From contig NZ_CP008944.1 of NCBI RefSeq assembly GCF_000732945.1, forward strand, positions 248,001-312,000: 64,000 bases of DNA, given 5' to 3'. The DNA comes from Corynebacterium atypicum. GTDB lineage: Bacteria > Actinomycetota > Actinomycetes > Mycobacteriales > Mycobacteriaceae. Made by a program: the position numbers and the translations under genes. This document shows positions 7,116-15,651 of this stretch, one piece after another. The notes under the pieces were generated by a model. It searched no databases, was not told the DNA's origin, and worked only from the letters and a program-made list of their open reading frames with translations. The stretch's first letter is position 1, and the number at the start of each line of letters is the position of its first letter.

Positions 7116-8277
7116 GGCGGGTCACCTCTTCTCTGAGCTTGTCGGTATATGGCAGCGTCCATTCCCAGTCGCTCAGGCCATGTCCCATGTGCCCGTAGGT
7201 GGAAAGCTTCGCGTAGATGGGGGCTCTAAGGCCGAGGCGTTCGATGATCGCGGCCGGGCGCAGCGGGAAGATCGCCTGGGCGGCGTCGGTGAGCAGCCAG
7301 TCCGGGTGCTGACCGGTGCCGAAGGTGTCGATGTGGAACGCGACCGGGTCGGCCTTGCCAATCGCATAGGAGATAGCGACGTGGCATTCTTCGGCCAGGC
7401 GCGCATCCACTACGGTTTTCGCGATGAGCCGCGCCATGTACGCGCCCGTCCGGTCGACCTTGGAGGGGTCCTTCCCCGAGAACGCGCCACCGCCGTGCGG
7501 GCCGAGCCCACCGTAGGTGTCGACCATGAGCTTACGTCCGGTCAGCCCGGTGTCGGCGGTGGGCCCACCTGTGACAAACCGCCCGGACGGGTTCACCAGT
7601 ATCTGCTCGGGCGTAGCACCGGGCAGGTACGTCTCGATGGCGGGGGTGACGACCAGTCTGCGCACTTCCCGTTCAAGAACGTCGGGGTCTTTGTCTGCAT
7701 TGTGCTGGATCGAGACGATCACGGTGTCGATGCCGACCGGGGTGCCGAGCTCGTCGTAGACCACACTGACCTGTGACTTTCCGTCCGGGCCGATGCCTGC
7801 GATCGTGCCGTCGGTGCGGGCGGCGTCGAGGCGGCGGCAGATCTCGTGGGCGAGCACGAGTGGCAGTGGCAGGTGCTGGGGCGTCTCGTTCGTGGCGTAC
7901 CCATAGACGGTGCCCTGGTCACCCGCCCCTAGGCTCGCATAGGCCGACTCGTCACCCGCACGTGTCTCGAGCGAGGTGGTGACGCCTGCGCCGATGTCGG
8001 CGGATTGGCGGCGCACCCACACGTAGATGAGGAACCGGTTCGGGTTGTACCCGGCCCGTCGTAGTGCAGCACGCGTGGAGGCGCGCAGACGGGGCCGGAT
8101 GGTGGTGGTGATCTCGCCGGTGACGATGATGCGCCTGCCACTCGCCATGACCTCAACGGCCACGCGTGCCGTCGGGTCGAGAGTGAGGATGTCATCGAGG
8201 ATGTGGTCTGCGATCAGATCGCACAGCTTGTCGGGGTGGCCGATACACACAGATTCAGCACTTCGCACTACAGACAC
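7087..8277 (-). CDS. metK: Phage-encoded S-adenosylmethionine synthetase
   Basis: A 396-residue methionine adenosyltransferase, close to the usual cellular length, making SAM from methionine and ATP. Visible signatures are GHPDKLCD (13-20), GAGDQGTVYGYATNET (117-132) and the P-loop-like FSGKDPSKVDRTGAYMAR near the middle-to-C-terminal part. The GTG at 8277 is preferred because AAAGGAG lies 8 nt upstream; an ATG 24 codons earlier has no such site. The gene overlaps the downstream methylase by 29 nt, so cofactor and enzyme are co-produced. It is divergent from a housekeeping MetK (VRSAESVCIGHPDK in place of the usual TSESVTEGHPDK), supporting a phage origin. Confidence 0.88.
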   Translation of the reverse strand: MSVVRSAESVCIGHPDKLCDLIADHILDDILTLDPTARVAVEVMASGRRIIVTGEITTTIRPRLRASTRAALRRAGYNPNRFLIYVWVRRQSADIGAGVTTSLETRAGDESAYASLGAGDQGTVYGYATNETPQHLPLPLVLAHEICRRLDAARTDGTIAGIGPDGKSQVSVVYDELGTPVGIDTVIVSIQHNADKDPDVLEREVRRLVVTPAIETYLPGATPEQILVNPSGRFVTGGPTADTGLTGRKLMVDTYGGLGPHGGGAFSGKDPSKVDRTGAYMARLIAKTVVDARLAEECHVAISYAIGKADPVAFHIDTFGTGQHPDWLLTDAAQAIFPLRPAAIIERLGLRAPIYAKLSTYGHMGHGLSDWEWTLPYTDKLREEVTRRAHQAATHQ

Positions 8278-8367
8278 GCGGAGGGCTCCTTTCACAAAAG
8301 CGAACAACAACAAGAACGCCCGCCCGGGTGCCGGGCAGGCCAGAAACAAAACAGGGATTGCGGGGCG

Positions 8368-8943
8368 TTAGGAGGAGGCTTTGAGCAGCTGCTCCATGAC
8401 CTCATCGCCTGGTGTGGTGCCGGAGTAGTCGGTGGTGCAGGTGGCGCGCACGATGTCGAAGATCTCGTACCAGTACACGTTGGCCTGCTTGCCGAACGAC
8501 TGCGACATGGCCACGAACGGGCTGGCGATCGCAGCTCCCGTGGTGGGGTGTTTGCCGAGCAGACCGAACTTGGAAATCGCCTGCTCGCACTGGATGTAGC
8601 GGGCGAATGCCTGCGCGTACTGCTCAATCAAGCGTTTGGAGACGAACTCGGTGCAGCCGCGTTCATCGAGCCATTGCCAGGTTTCCTTGTAGACCAGGTC
8701 AGCTCCTAGGGGTTTGCCGTCGCGCTGTTCGGCTGAGAGGTAGTCGCCGGGTTCTGGCATCGGCTCTCCTGCGAGCAGCGCACCATCGCCGATGTCGGTG
8801 CCATCTAAGTCGAACACATCGAGCTCGGCCGGTGTGGTGAGCCGGGTAGCGGGGCGACCTGAGGCGAGCTTGTCGTTCAGCGCCTCGGGTTTCGCCCCGG
8901 CACGGACTCTGCGTCCGCCCCTGTTGGTGCCGTCCTTGGCCAT
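8368..8943 (-). CDS. P27-family phage terminase small subunit
   Basis: A 191-residue protein with a basic, glycine-rich start (NRGGRRVRAGAKP) and the typical P27 layout: WLDERGCTEFVSKRLIEQYA, then SKFGLLGKHPTTG..SPFVAMS, then a YWYEIFDIVR tail. In phages it recognises the packaging site and recruits the large terminase. Start at ATG 8943 is backed by AAAGGAGG. The large subunit that normally follows is missing; MetK comes next instead. This is the only packaging gene found in the window. Confidence 0.82.
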   Translation of the reverse strand: MAKDGTNRGGRRVRAGAKPEALNDKLASGRPATRLTTPAELDVFDLDGTDIGDGALLAGEPMPEPGDYLSAEQRDGKPLGADLVYKETWQWLDERGCTEFVSKRLIEQYAQAFARYIQCEQAISKFGLLGKHPTTGAAIASPFVAMSQSFGKQANVYWYEIFDIVRATCTTDYSGTTPGDEVMEQLLKASS

Positions 8944-9191
8944 GGTCCTGCCTCCTTTCCGAGGGCGTCGTGCCCTGGTGTGGAGGGCGTGAAGGGGTCA
9001 ATACCCCGTTTGATTCCAAGATTTTGTGCGCGGTTGGCCCCGCCCGCTGAGGAGCGCGCCAGTTGTGGAGATCCGCTCGCCCCCACCCCCTCGGCAAGCG
9101 CGCCACGTCGCCTCGTGCCGGGCGGACGGCCTCGAGGTTGGCACAGGTGAGGGTCGTCAGGTGGCCCGCGACAGGCGGGCACACAGTGCGT
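8944..9191. other. Intergenic stretch in the prophage, nothing recognised
   Basis: About 250 bp between the HNH nuclease stop and the terminase small-subunit start. I see the terminase ribosome-binding site and no convincing short gene, strong hairpin or repeat. In many phages an HNH-terminase gap carries the packaging (cos or pac) site; I have no sequence evidence for one here. Confidence 0.4.
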
Positions 9192-9569
9192 TTAGTAGCT
9201 GTAGACCCGAGGGGCTTGCCGCCACCGGTCGCCATCGAGCGCGGACTGGCGCGAGTGGCACGGCTTGCACAGGCTGCGCAGGTTCGACTCGTCGTGGGTG
9301 CCGCCGTGGTCGAGCGGGATCACGTGGTGGACTTCATCCACGGGCGTGTACCGTCCACGGGTCAGGCAGTCCTCGCACAACGGGTGGGCTTCGACGTAGG
9401 CCGCGCGGATCTTTCGCCACCGGTGGTCGTAGCGTCGGTTGATCTTCGGGTCGCGCTGGTACTTGCGGTAGCGGGTGTCCTCGGCGCGGGCGTGCTCGGG
9501 GCAGAACCTCTTCTCGGTTAGCTCGGGGCAGCCGGGGTGGGAGCACGGGCGTTTGGGTTTGAAAGGCAT
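9192..9569 (-). CDS. HNH endonuclease
   Basis: A 125-residue HNH nuclease. An N-terminal zinc-binding part has CSHPGC and CPEH; the catalytic core has CEDC, EVHHVIPLDHGGTHDESNL and CKPC, giving the His-His-Asn set and the two cysteine pairs that hold the fold. The ATG at 9569 (AAGGGG upstream) is preferred over a GTG four codons earlier. HNH proteins next to terminase genes commonly assist DNA packaging in phages, which matches the neighbouring P27 gene. Confidence 0.85.
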   Translation of the reverse strand: MPFKPKRPCSHPGCPELTEKRFCPEHARAEDTRYRKYQRDPKINRRYDHRWRKIRAAYVEAHPLCEDCLTRGRYTPVDEVHHVIPLDHGGTHDESNLRSLCKPCHSRQSALDGDRWRQAPRVYSY

Positions 9570-9725
9570 CCGTCTCACCACCCCTTGTCGTTCATGGCAA
9601 CGACCCCCAGACGAACTTCGGGGATGCGTCTGGGGGTCGGGACCTACTTTTCAACCACTTACAGGATGCGACAGGCACACCCTGAAAGTCATCCCCTCTT
9701 TGCGACACTCATGCGCGCCAATGCT

Positions 9726-10190
9726 TTAGTCTCTGCCGAACAAGAGACGCGCGAAGCGGGCAAGGGCGCGCTGCTTCTTGGCGAAGGCAGTCTTGCGTTC
9801 GACGTAGAAGTGTTCGGCGACTTTGACGGCGGCGTCCTCGGCGGAGAGGTCGTCGAGGAAGAAGACCTCGAGGACCAGCCGGTCATCGTCGCTGAGGCTT
9901 TCCTAGGCCGGGTTGAACCAATCCATGTAGGCCTGCGCTTTTTGGTTGCGGGCTTTGAGCGCGTCGAGGTTGTCGAGGATCGAGCAGACTCTCGCTTCAC
10001 CGGCGTGCGGGTTGTTGCCCCGTGGCAGGCCGTCGAATCGGGGTGAGCCGATTGAGGTCAGTGAGGCTTTGAGCTCGTCGGCGTACCCGTCGCCTTGCTG
10101 GAGAATGACAGCTTGGGTTGCGTAGTCCTGGAGGACGCCGATGGCGGCTTTGCGGTAGTCGAAGTAGTCCCAGATGGGGTGGTCGTTCAT
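9726..10190 (-). pseudogene. Phage sigma-like regulator (DUF1492/ArpU type) interrupted by TAG
   Basis: A 155-codon frame with one in-frame amber codon at 9903-9905. The first part starts MNDHPIWDYFDYRK and ends MDWFNPA; after the TAG the same frame reads ESLSDDDRLVLEVFFLDDL and ends KQRALARFARLLFGRD. The second half has the SxxERLVLExFF and helix-turn-helix pattern of phage late/packaging regulators. Related proteins usually have a tryptophan (PAW-E-LS) at the amber position, so a TGG-to-TAG mutation is the simplest explanation. The start overlaps the helicase stop by 4 nt. Unless suppressed, only the N-terminal 95 residues are made. Confidence 0.72.
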
Positions 10191-11548
10191 GAGTGTGCCT
10201 GCTTTCCCAGAGTGTCGGCGACCGCATTGATCAACGCAGCCTGTGTCATGTCTTTGTTGTCCAGCGCGGCCAGTACCGCCTCATCGAGGGTGTCGACTGC
10301 TGCCAGGTGGGTGATCGTCACCGGCTGGTCTTGTCCCTGGCGGTAGAGCCTTGCGTTGGTCTGTTGGTAGAGCTCCAAGGACCAGGTCAGGGAGAACCAG
10401 ACCAGGAGGTTGCCGCCTTGCTGGAGGTTGAGCCCGTGTCCGGCTGAGGCCGGGTGGATGAGCGCCAGCGGTATATCGCGGGCGTTCCACGCCTCAATGT
10501 CAGCCGATGTCGATAGTTCTCGGGCCTGCGGGAACCGTTCGGTGATGCGCTCACGGTCGTGTTTGAACCAGTAGGCCACGAGCAGCGGCTGACCGTTGGC
10601 CGCCTCCACGAGGTCTTCGAGCGCGTCGAGTTTGCGGTCGTGCACCACCACGGTGTTGCCGTCCTCGTCGTAGATCGCACCAGAGGCCAGCTGTAGCAGC
10701 CTGCCTGACAGTGCTGCGGCGTTCGCGGCATCGATGACCCGACCGTCGAGGTCGAGCACCATCTCATCTCGCAACCGCTCGTAGGCTTTGCGCTCCTTCG
10801 GTTCGAGGTCGACGAGCGTCGTGGTGACCGTCAGCTCGGGCAGGCGCAGGTAGTCGGTGGTGCGCATCGACAAGGTGATGTCGCTGATCGCCTCGTAGAT
10901 CTCGTCCTCGGCACCGGGTGCGGGCTTGTAGGTGAAGATCTGCTGGCCGTTTCGCCGATCGGGTACGAACCAGCGGTTGCGGTAGTGGGTAATGAACCGT
11001 CCGAGGCGCTGGCCCTCATCAAGGAGACGGAACTGCGCCCACAGGTCCATCAGCCCGTTGGCTGCTGGCGTGCCGGTCAGTCCCACGATCCGGGTGAGAC
11101 GTGGCCGCACGGCGGCGAGTGCTTTGAACCGTTGCGCCCGATGGTTCTTAAACGAGCTCAGCTCGTCGATGACCACCATGTCGAACGGCCACGTGTTGCC
11201 GAGGTGGCGTACCAGCCAAGGCACGTTTTCGCGGTTGATGACGGTCACCATCGCCTCGGCGGCAAGCGCGTCCACCCGCTGGGCCTTGGACCCCACGGCC
11301 ACGGCAATGGTGAGTCCTGCCAGGTGGTCCCATTTGGTGGCCTCGGCGGGCCAGGTATCGCGTGCGACTCGCAGGGGTGCGACGATGAGGACGCGGCGGG
11401 CGTGGAAGGAGTCCAGCAGCAGGTTCCAGATTGCCGTCAAGGTGATCACCGTCTTGCCCAGCCCCATCCCGAGCAGGATCGCGGCGTGCGGGTGGTCTTC
11501 GATGAAGGCGGTGGCCAGTTGTTGGTAGTCATGCGGCTCGTAGTGCAT
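10187..11548 (-). CDS. SNF2-type DEAD/DEAH helicase of the phage replication module
   Basis: A 453-residue superfamily 2 ATPase. Motif I is GMGLGKTVI (about 27-35), motif II is DELSSF, motif III is VGLTGTPAANGL, and the C-terminal helicase domain ends with the QQTNARLYRQGQ box typical of SNF2 proteins. Motif II DELS in place of DEAH is common in phage SNF2 helicases. The ATG at 11548 is chosen because AGGAGG lies just upstream and because the N-terminus then begins HYEPHDYQQLA as in the family; it overlaps the VRR-NUC gene by 20 nt. Likely role: DNA or protein-DNA remodelling during phage replication together with the adjacent nuclease and primase. Confidence 0.87.
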   Translation of the reverse strand: MHYEPHDYQQLATAFIEDHPHAAILLGMGLGKTVITLTAIWNLLLDSFHARRVLIVAPLRVARDTWPAEATKWDHLAGLTIAVAVGSKAQRVDALAAEAMVTVINRENVPWLVRHLGNTWPFDMVVIDELSSFKNHRAQRFKALAAVRPRLTRIVGLTGTPAANGLMDLWAQFRLLDEGQRLGRFITHYRNRWFVPDRRNGQQIFTYKPAPGAEDEIYEAISDITLSMRTTDYLRLPELTVTTTLVDLEPKERKAYERLRDEMVLDLDGRVIDAANAAALSGRLLQLASGAIYDEDGNTVVVHDRKLDALEDLVEAANGQPLLVAYWFKHDRERITERFPQARELSTSADIEAWNARDIPLALIHPASAGHGLNLQQGGNLLVWFSLTWSLELYQQTNARLYRQGQDQPVTITHLAAVDTLDEAVLAALDNKDMTQAALINAVADTLGKQAHS

Positions 11549-11807
11549 CAGCCACCTCCTGGATCGCGTCAATGTTGTCAACGACGACCGCATCAACGCC
11601 GTGATCCTTGAGCTGCTGGATGCGGCGGCGTTGGATGGGGCGTGGGAGGCGTCCGGGTGCTTTGAGCTCGACGAAGATGACGCGTCCACGGTGGATGCAG
11701 ATGCGGTCTGGAACCCCTGCGGTGCCTGGGCTGGTGAGTTTCCAGCACAGGCCACCGATCGCCTCAACGGCTTGCTTCAAGTGTTGTTCGATTGCTTGCT
11801 CGTTCAT
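11529..11807 (-). CDS. VRR-NUC domain nuclease
   Basis: A 92-residue stand-alone VRR-NUC protein, a branch of the PD-(D/E)xK nucleases. The active-site blocks are GVPDRICI and FVELKAPG, followed by QRRRIQQLKDHG. It starts at ATG 11807 with AGAGGAC upstream and overlaps the SNF2 helicase start, a pairing repeated in many phages, where the two probably act as a helicase-nuclease unit on branched DNA. A large inverted repeat lies immediately upstream. Confidence 0.87.
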   Translation of the reverse strand: MNEQAIEQHLKQAVEAIGGLCWKLTSPGTAGVPDRICIHRGRVIFVELKAPGRLPRPIQRRRIQQLKDHGVDAVVVDNIDAIQEVADALRAA

Positions 11808-11830
11808 GGTTCATGTCCTCTCGTGTGAGA

Positions 11831-11935
11831 GGCCCATGACGACCTATGACGATGCGATATGGACTTTTCCTAAGGGCTATATTTTCTGCCCTATAGCAAA
11901 CTCACATATGGGTCGTCATAGGTCGTCATAAGGCC
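11831..11935. repeat. 105-bp inverted repeat with four 7-bp iterons around an A+T-rich core
   Basis: The left arm (11831-11852) and right arm (11913-11935) share the 17-bp sequence ATGACGACCTATGACGA in inverted orientation, extended by GGCC at both outer ends. Each arm contains two direct copies of ATGACGA spaced exactly 10 bp. The 60-bp core is A+T-rich and holds a smaller AGGGC/GCCCT inverted repeat. The element sits between the primase-helicase and VRR-NUC genes. Such paired, helically phased sites suit a replication origin or a cooperative operator. Confidence 0.85.
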
Positions 11936-11943
11936 CGTTTGGC

Positions 11944-14208
11944 TTAGTTGTCGAACTCGTTCTTCAAGGCCAAACCGTGGACGAACATGCCGTGCATCGT
12001 CCTTTTACGTGTGAAGCCGTGATGTTCGACGGTGGCGTTGAAATCGACCATGGGACGCGCCCACCCAGAGGTCGACATCGCCCACGCCCGATAGGCCTGA
12101 TACAAATCCCCAGCCCGTTCCGACAGCCCAGGGTCGAGGTCGCAGTTGGCGTCAAGGAACTGGGCGAACCAGTTGTTCTCTTCCCGATACGCCGCTGATG
12201 CCTCCACAACTCGTGCCGGGGCCTTCAGGTGGTAGTCCTCGGCGTGGATGAGGCGCGCGCCCTCCATAATCCAGGCCAGGATCGCCCCGCCTGCCTGCGT
12301 GTAGAGGTAGTCGGCATAGTTCTTGATGTCGCTGTCGCCTTCGATCTTCGCCTCGAAGGGGATGACGATGAGCCTGCGCCAGATGCCCGCATCCATCGCA
12401 CCCACCCTCGGCAGGTGATTCGTGTAGAGAATCAAGGTGTGCGACGGGGTGAAGGCAAACGGTGCCTTGTACTTCTTCTCCGCATAAATCTGGTCGGTGG
12501 AGGCCAGCTGCTTGACCACGGAGGTAGACATGCGCACGCCTTCTTCGGATTCGGCGGAGATGATGAGGCGTTTGCCTTTGGCCTCTGCCAGCTCCGGTTT
12601 AACGTTGCGCATCCCACCGATCGTGAGCACATCGGCGCTCATGTTGCCTGCATACGTGCCTAAGACTCTGGCGATGGTGTTCCAGAACGTCGATTTTCCG
12701 TTACGACCATCCCCATAGGCGATGACCAGGGCTTCGACGAAGACTTGCCCGATCGCAGCAAGGCCGACGATGCGCTGCACGTAGGCGATGAGCTCGGCAT
12801 CGCCTTGGAAGAACACCTCGAGGGCTTCTTGCCACAGGTGCGCGCCGTCGGTGCCTGGGTCGAGGCTGGTCTGCTTGGTCACCAGATCCGCCGGGTTATG
12901 GTCGCGGCGAGAGCGTGTCCCGTGGCGCAGATCGTAGGTGCCTGATGGGGTGTTGAGTAGATACGGGTCGGCATCGAGCTGCTCAGGTGTGGTCAGCAGC
13001 ATGGGGCGGGCTTCTTTCAGGCAGTTGGTGATCCCGCGTGATTCGCGGCGTTTGAGCGCGTAGGCCGCATAGGTTTTCGCGTCCTCGAAGGCGGCGAACG
13101 CCTCCTGTTGGGCGGCGTTGAACATGGCCTGGGCTTTCGCCTTCGACATCGACGCCAACAACATGGCAGCCCCCGTGGCGGCGAGCTGGTCTTTGGCGTC
13201 TTCGAGCAGCTCGTGGGCCTCGGCCAGTTGGCGTTCGGTGAGCTCCTGGGCGACGGCTTGGGCTGCGGGAGCGGATTCGTACCAGACACCGTCGTAATAG
13301 ACGAGCCAGTCGGTGGCCTCCGAGTAGCGCAGCGAGTCCGGGTACGCCTTGGCTAGGGCGTGGGCTTGGCCGACGTCGCTGTAATCGGCGGGGCGTACCG
13401 AATCCAGGCTCGCCTCGAAATCCTCTGGTGGCACATACCCGGGCTGGTTCTCGACCGTCTTGGCGAACCGGGTGGCCGACCGCCAGATCGACTCCACCTC
13501 CGCCTCAGGCAGCGGCGGGTTGCAGCGGGCGGCCTTACGGTCAAACAAGTCGCGCGCCTCATCGGTCGTGCCAAGGCGAATCAGCAGCCTGCCAGCAAAC
13601 CTCGACAACGTCGCATTACGCGAACCCTCCTCGATCACCTGGGTGGCGTCATCCCACTGAGCGAACACGTCCTCATCCACCGCGTCGGCAAGCCACGCGT
13701 CGATGGTGCGCTCACCCCCGACCACGGTGACACTCGGAGCATCGTGGCCATAGATGAACCGGCCAGCATCGATCGCGTTAGGGTCGAAGAACTCAAACCT
13801 GGCAGCAAGCTGCTTTTTCAGCCCCGCATAGGCCTCAGCATCAGCCACGGGGTTAATTGGGAAGTAGACGTGGAAGCGGGGCCTTGCCGACTGGGCTCCT
13901 TTCGCCCGCTGGTGGTTACGGGAGGTGGCGGTCATCAACGCCACACCCGACAGCCGCTCCGTCAGCGATTCCGGGGTGACCCAGTCGGCCTGGTTCTCGG
14001 TGTGGGAATTGTCGACATCCATGACCAGGCAGTTCGAGGCCACGAAACTGCCAGCCGAGCGCCTGCCACCCACGTACTCGGCAACCACATGATCAAACCT
14101 GGCGACTACTTCGAGGTCTGCCGCAGCGGTCACGGTGTGCGGGTTCGGGTAGTGGGCGTTGTTCTGCTGACCAGCGGTGTTCGCGGTGTACATGGTCATC
14201 GCCTTCAT
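11944..14208 (-). CDS. Phage primase-helicase (AEP-type primase plus D5/P4 helicase)
   Basis: A 754-residue replication protein. The N-terminal part carries VMDVDN (62-67) and PRFHVYFPI (110-118), as in archaeo-eukaryotic primase domains fused to phage helicases. The C-terminal superfamily 3 helicase has Walker A GDGRNGKST (499-507), then RLIISAESEEG, a YTNHLPRV sensor block and WRRLIVIPF. Start ATG 14208 has AGGAGG 7 nt upstream and overlaps the next gene's stop by 4 nt. It should unwind and prime phage DNA, probably working with the polymerase encoded at 16584-18554. The inverted repeat just beyond its stop is a candidate origin. Confidence 0.88.
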   Translation of the reverse strand: MKAMTMYTANTAGQQNNAHYPNPHTVTAAADLEVVARFDHVVAEYVGGRRSAGSFVASNCLVMDVDNSHTENQADWVTPESLTERLSGVALMTATSRNHQRAKGAQSARPRFHVYFPINPVADAEAYAGLKKQLAARFEFFDPNAIDAGRFIYGHDAPSVTVVGGERTIDAWLADAVDEDVFAQWDDATQVIEEGSRNATLSRFAGRLLIRLGTTDEARDLFDRKAARCNPPLPEAEVESIWRSATRFAKTVENQPGYVPPEDFEASLDSVRPADYSDVGQAHALAKAYPDSLRYSEATDWLVYYDGVWYESAPAAQAVAQELTERQLAEAHELLEDAKDQLAATGAAMLLASMSKAKAQAMFNAAQQEAFAAFEDAKTYAAYALKRRESRGITNCLKEARPMLLTTPEQLDADPYLLNTPSGTYDLRHGTRSRRDHNPADLVTKQTSLDPGTDGAHLWQEALEVFFQGDAELIAYVQRIVGLAAIGQVFVEALVIAYGDGRNGKSTFWNTIARVLGTYAGNMSADVLTIGGMRNVKPELAEAKGKRLIISAESEEGVRMSTSVVKQLASTDQIYAEKKYKAPFAFTPSHTLILYTNHLPRVGAMDAGIWRRLIVIPFEAKIEGDSDIKNYADYLYTQAGGAILAWIMEGARLIHAEDYHLKAPARVVEASAAYREENNWFAQFLDANCDLDPGLSERAGDLYQAYRAWAMSTSGWARPMVDFNATVEHHGFTRKRTMHGMFVHGLALKNEFDN

Positions 14209-14648
14209 AGGGTGACCTCCTGAAAGTCAGCGTCGAGATAGGTGATCGGCAGCTCGAGGTGGTGGGCCCATTCGATCTCGGCGTGCATCCCTGCCGAGAC
14301 ACGGGCCGTGTAGACCCAGATCGCCTCGCACTTACTCAGAAGAATCCGGTTGAAAAACATCGCCAACTCGCGCTCGCTCGCGTCGGTGTCGTCCATGAAC
14401 TGCGGAAACAACAGGTGCGGTGCGAGCGGGATCTTGCGACGTGACGCCGCGTGAGCACACAACGCGCGAGCCAGCTCGACGTTGTTGTCGATGTCCCCGG
14501 AGTACGGCGAGCAGATGTAGACCAAGGGTCGGTAGCCGTACTCGGCGCGCTGGAGGTTCTTCAGCGCCTTGTATGCGGTGGGGTCTGGGTAGCCTTCTGT
14601 GTTGTGGGGCGAGAAGCCCAGGTCGGTGGTGAGCGCAGTCGTCGTCAT
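14205..14648 (-). CDS. DUF7768-like protein (nucleoside deoxyribosyltransferase fold)
   Basis: A 147-residue protein with PLVYICSPYSGDIDNNVELA, LAPHLLFPQFMDD and AGMHAEIEWAHHL. The SPYSG opening and the later Glu in a GMxxEIxWA block resemble the nucleoside 2-deoxyribosyltransferase-like fold found in many phages. Its substrate is unknown; nucleotide salvage, modification or counter-defence are possible. The start overlaps the antirepressor stop and the stop overlaps the primase start (both 4 nt), so it is embedded in the replication operon. Confidence 0.75.
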   Translation of the reverse strand: MTTTALTTDLGFSPHNTEGYPDPTAYKALKNLQRAEYGYRPLVYICSPYSGDIDNNVELARALCAHAASRRKIPLAPHLLFPQFMDDTDASERELAMFFNRILLSKCEAIWVYTARVSAGMHAEIEWAHHLELPITYLDADFQEVTL

Positions 14649-15409
14649 GCCGCACCGCCGTCCTGCTCGATGACCGGTAGCAGGCCGAACTGGTTCTTCA
14701 GCAAGTCATAGACGAAGAGCCGACCCTTTTGGGTCCAGTACATGTGGGTGCGGGTCTTGCCTTCGTCGTACTCGTGGGTCTTGGACTGGGTGTAGCCCTG
14801 CTCGGCGAAGCGGGCGTAGAGGAACCAGCGGCCGGACTGCTTGAACTGGACCCCGGCGTCGTGCAGCAGCGAGTTCAGCTTCTTCGCTGACAGGCCGTAG
14901 TCCTTGGCGATCTCCGTGATGGTCAGCAGCGAGTCCGACTGCAGCACGATGTCGTAATACGTGACCTTCGGGGCGGCTTCAAGCAGGGCCTGCTCGGCGG
15001 CTAGCCGCTTGGCTCGCTCGGAGCGCAGCTGGATGATGGCGTGCTCGAGGAATTCGTCGTTGTCCAAGAGCTCGTCGATGTCGTAGACGCCATGGCGGCG
15101 GATGGTGGGGAGGACCTCGTCGACAACCCAGGCTTCGAAGTCCTGGGCTGCGGGGAGCTTGGAGGAGAAGATAAGCCGGTACAGGTCACCTTCGGTGATG
15201 AACCGGGTGTCCTGAACGCCACCAGCGGTTTCAAGGGGGTGGTGAATCGCCACCCCCTTGCAGTGTTGTTTGATCGCGTTGGTCGGATCCTTGTAGCCCA
15301 AGGCGGTGGCCACATCGCGGCCACAGAAATACACCTTGTCCTCATGCTCGACAGTTCGGATCGTTCCAAAGGCATCGTTGGTGAATACCTGAAGATCTCT
15401 CGTAGCCAT
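14645..15409 (-). CDS. Phage antirepressor (BRO-N plus KilA-C)
   Basis: A 254-residue protein with a BRO-N domain (FCGRDVATALGYKDPTNAI at about 29-47, and DEVLPTIRRHGVYD) and a C-terminal KilA-C domain (LLTITEIAKDYGLSAKKLN, WFLYARFAEQGY, YWTQKGRLFVYDLL). Such proteins antagonise repressors or control lytic development. ATG 15409 is backed by AGAAGGAG. It is the first gene of the downstream leftward segment, separated from the polymerase gene by the plus-strand abi gene and its leader, so a promoter for this segment probably lies in 15410-15530. Confidence 0.87.
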   Translation of the reverse strand: MATRDLQVFTNDAFGTIRTVEHEDKVYFCGRDVATALGYKDPTNAIKQHCKGVAIHHPLETAGGVQDTRFITEGDLYRLIFSSKLPAAQDFEAWVVDEVLPTIRRHGVYDIDELLDNDEFLEHAIIQLRSERAKRLAAEQALLEAAPKVTYYDIVLQSDSLLTITEIAKDYGLSAKKLNSLLHDAGVQFKQSGRWFLYARFAEQGYTQSKTHEYDEGKTRTHMYWTQKGRLFVYDLLKNQFGLLPVIEQDGGAA

Positions 15410-15533
15410 GTCTGGCTCCTTCTAAGAGCCAGGATTGACGTGAATTCCAGCAAGCCACGGGTGCGGCCGCGTCGGGCTCTCACGCATACGCCCCTGAATC
15501 CACGCGAATCCGGACACCCCGACAGCAGCAACT

Positions 15534-15563
15534 TTGTATCCGTTGGGAGAGGTACTGTATAGT
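15534..15563 (+). promoter_or_regulatory. Promoter of the abi leader RNA and abi gene
   Basis: A -35-like TTGTAT (15534-15539) and a -10 TATAGT (15558-15563) are 18 bp apart on the plus strand. Transcription would start near 15570, at the foot of the stem-loop described next. The promoter faces against the surrounding prophage genes, so the abi gene can be expressed while the prophage is silent. Confidence 0.55.
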
Positions 15564-15569
15564 TGGCTG

Positions 15570-15630
15570 CAATAGATCCCCGGTCAGGCCTCTTCCCCGT
15601 GAGGGAATGCACAAATGACCGGGGCCTTTC
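15570..15630 (+). ncRNA. Structured leader RNA upstream of the HEPN abi gene
   Basis: A perfect 9-bp stem CCCCGGTCA (15578-15586) / TGACCGGGG (15616-15624) encloses a second hairpin TTCCC (15593-15597) / GGGAA (15603-15607) with a 5-nt loop. It starts about 8 nt after the predicted transcription start, ends 27 nt before the abi ATG, and is followed by a U-rich stretch (CCTTTCATTTCT) that could cause partial termination. As I recall, recent work described conserved upstream RNAs that neutralise AbiF-type HEPN proteins; this one has the right place and strand, but its membership in that class is inferred. Confidence 0.5.
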
Positions 15631-15651
15631 ATTTCTATGGAGGCATACCCG

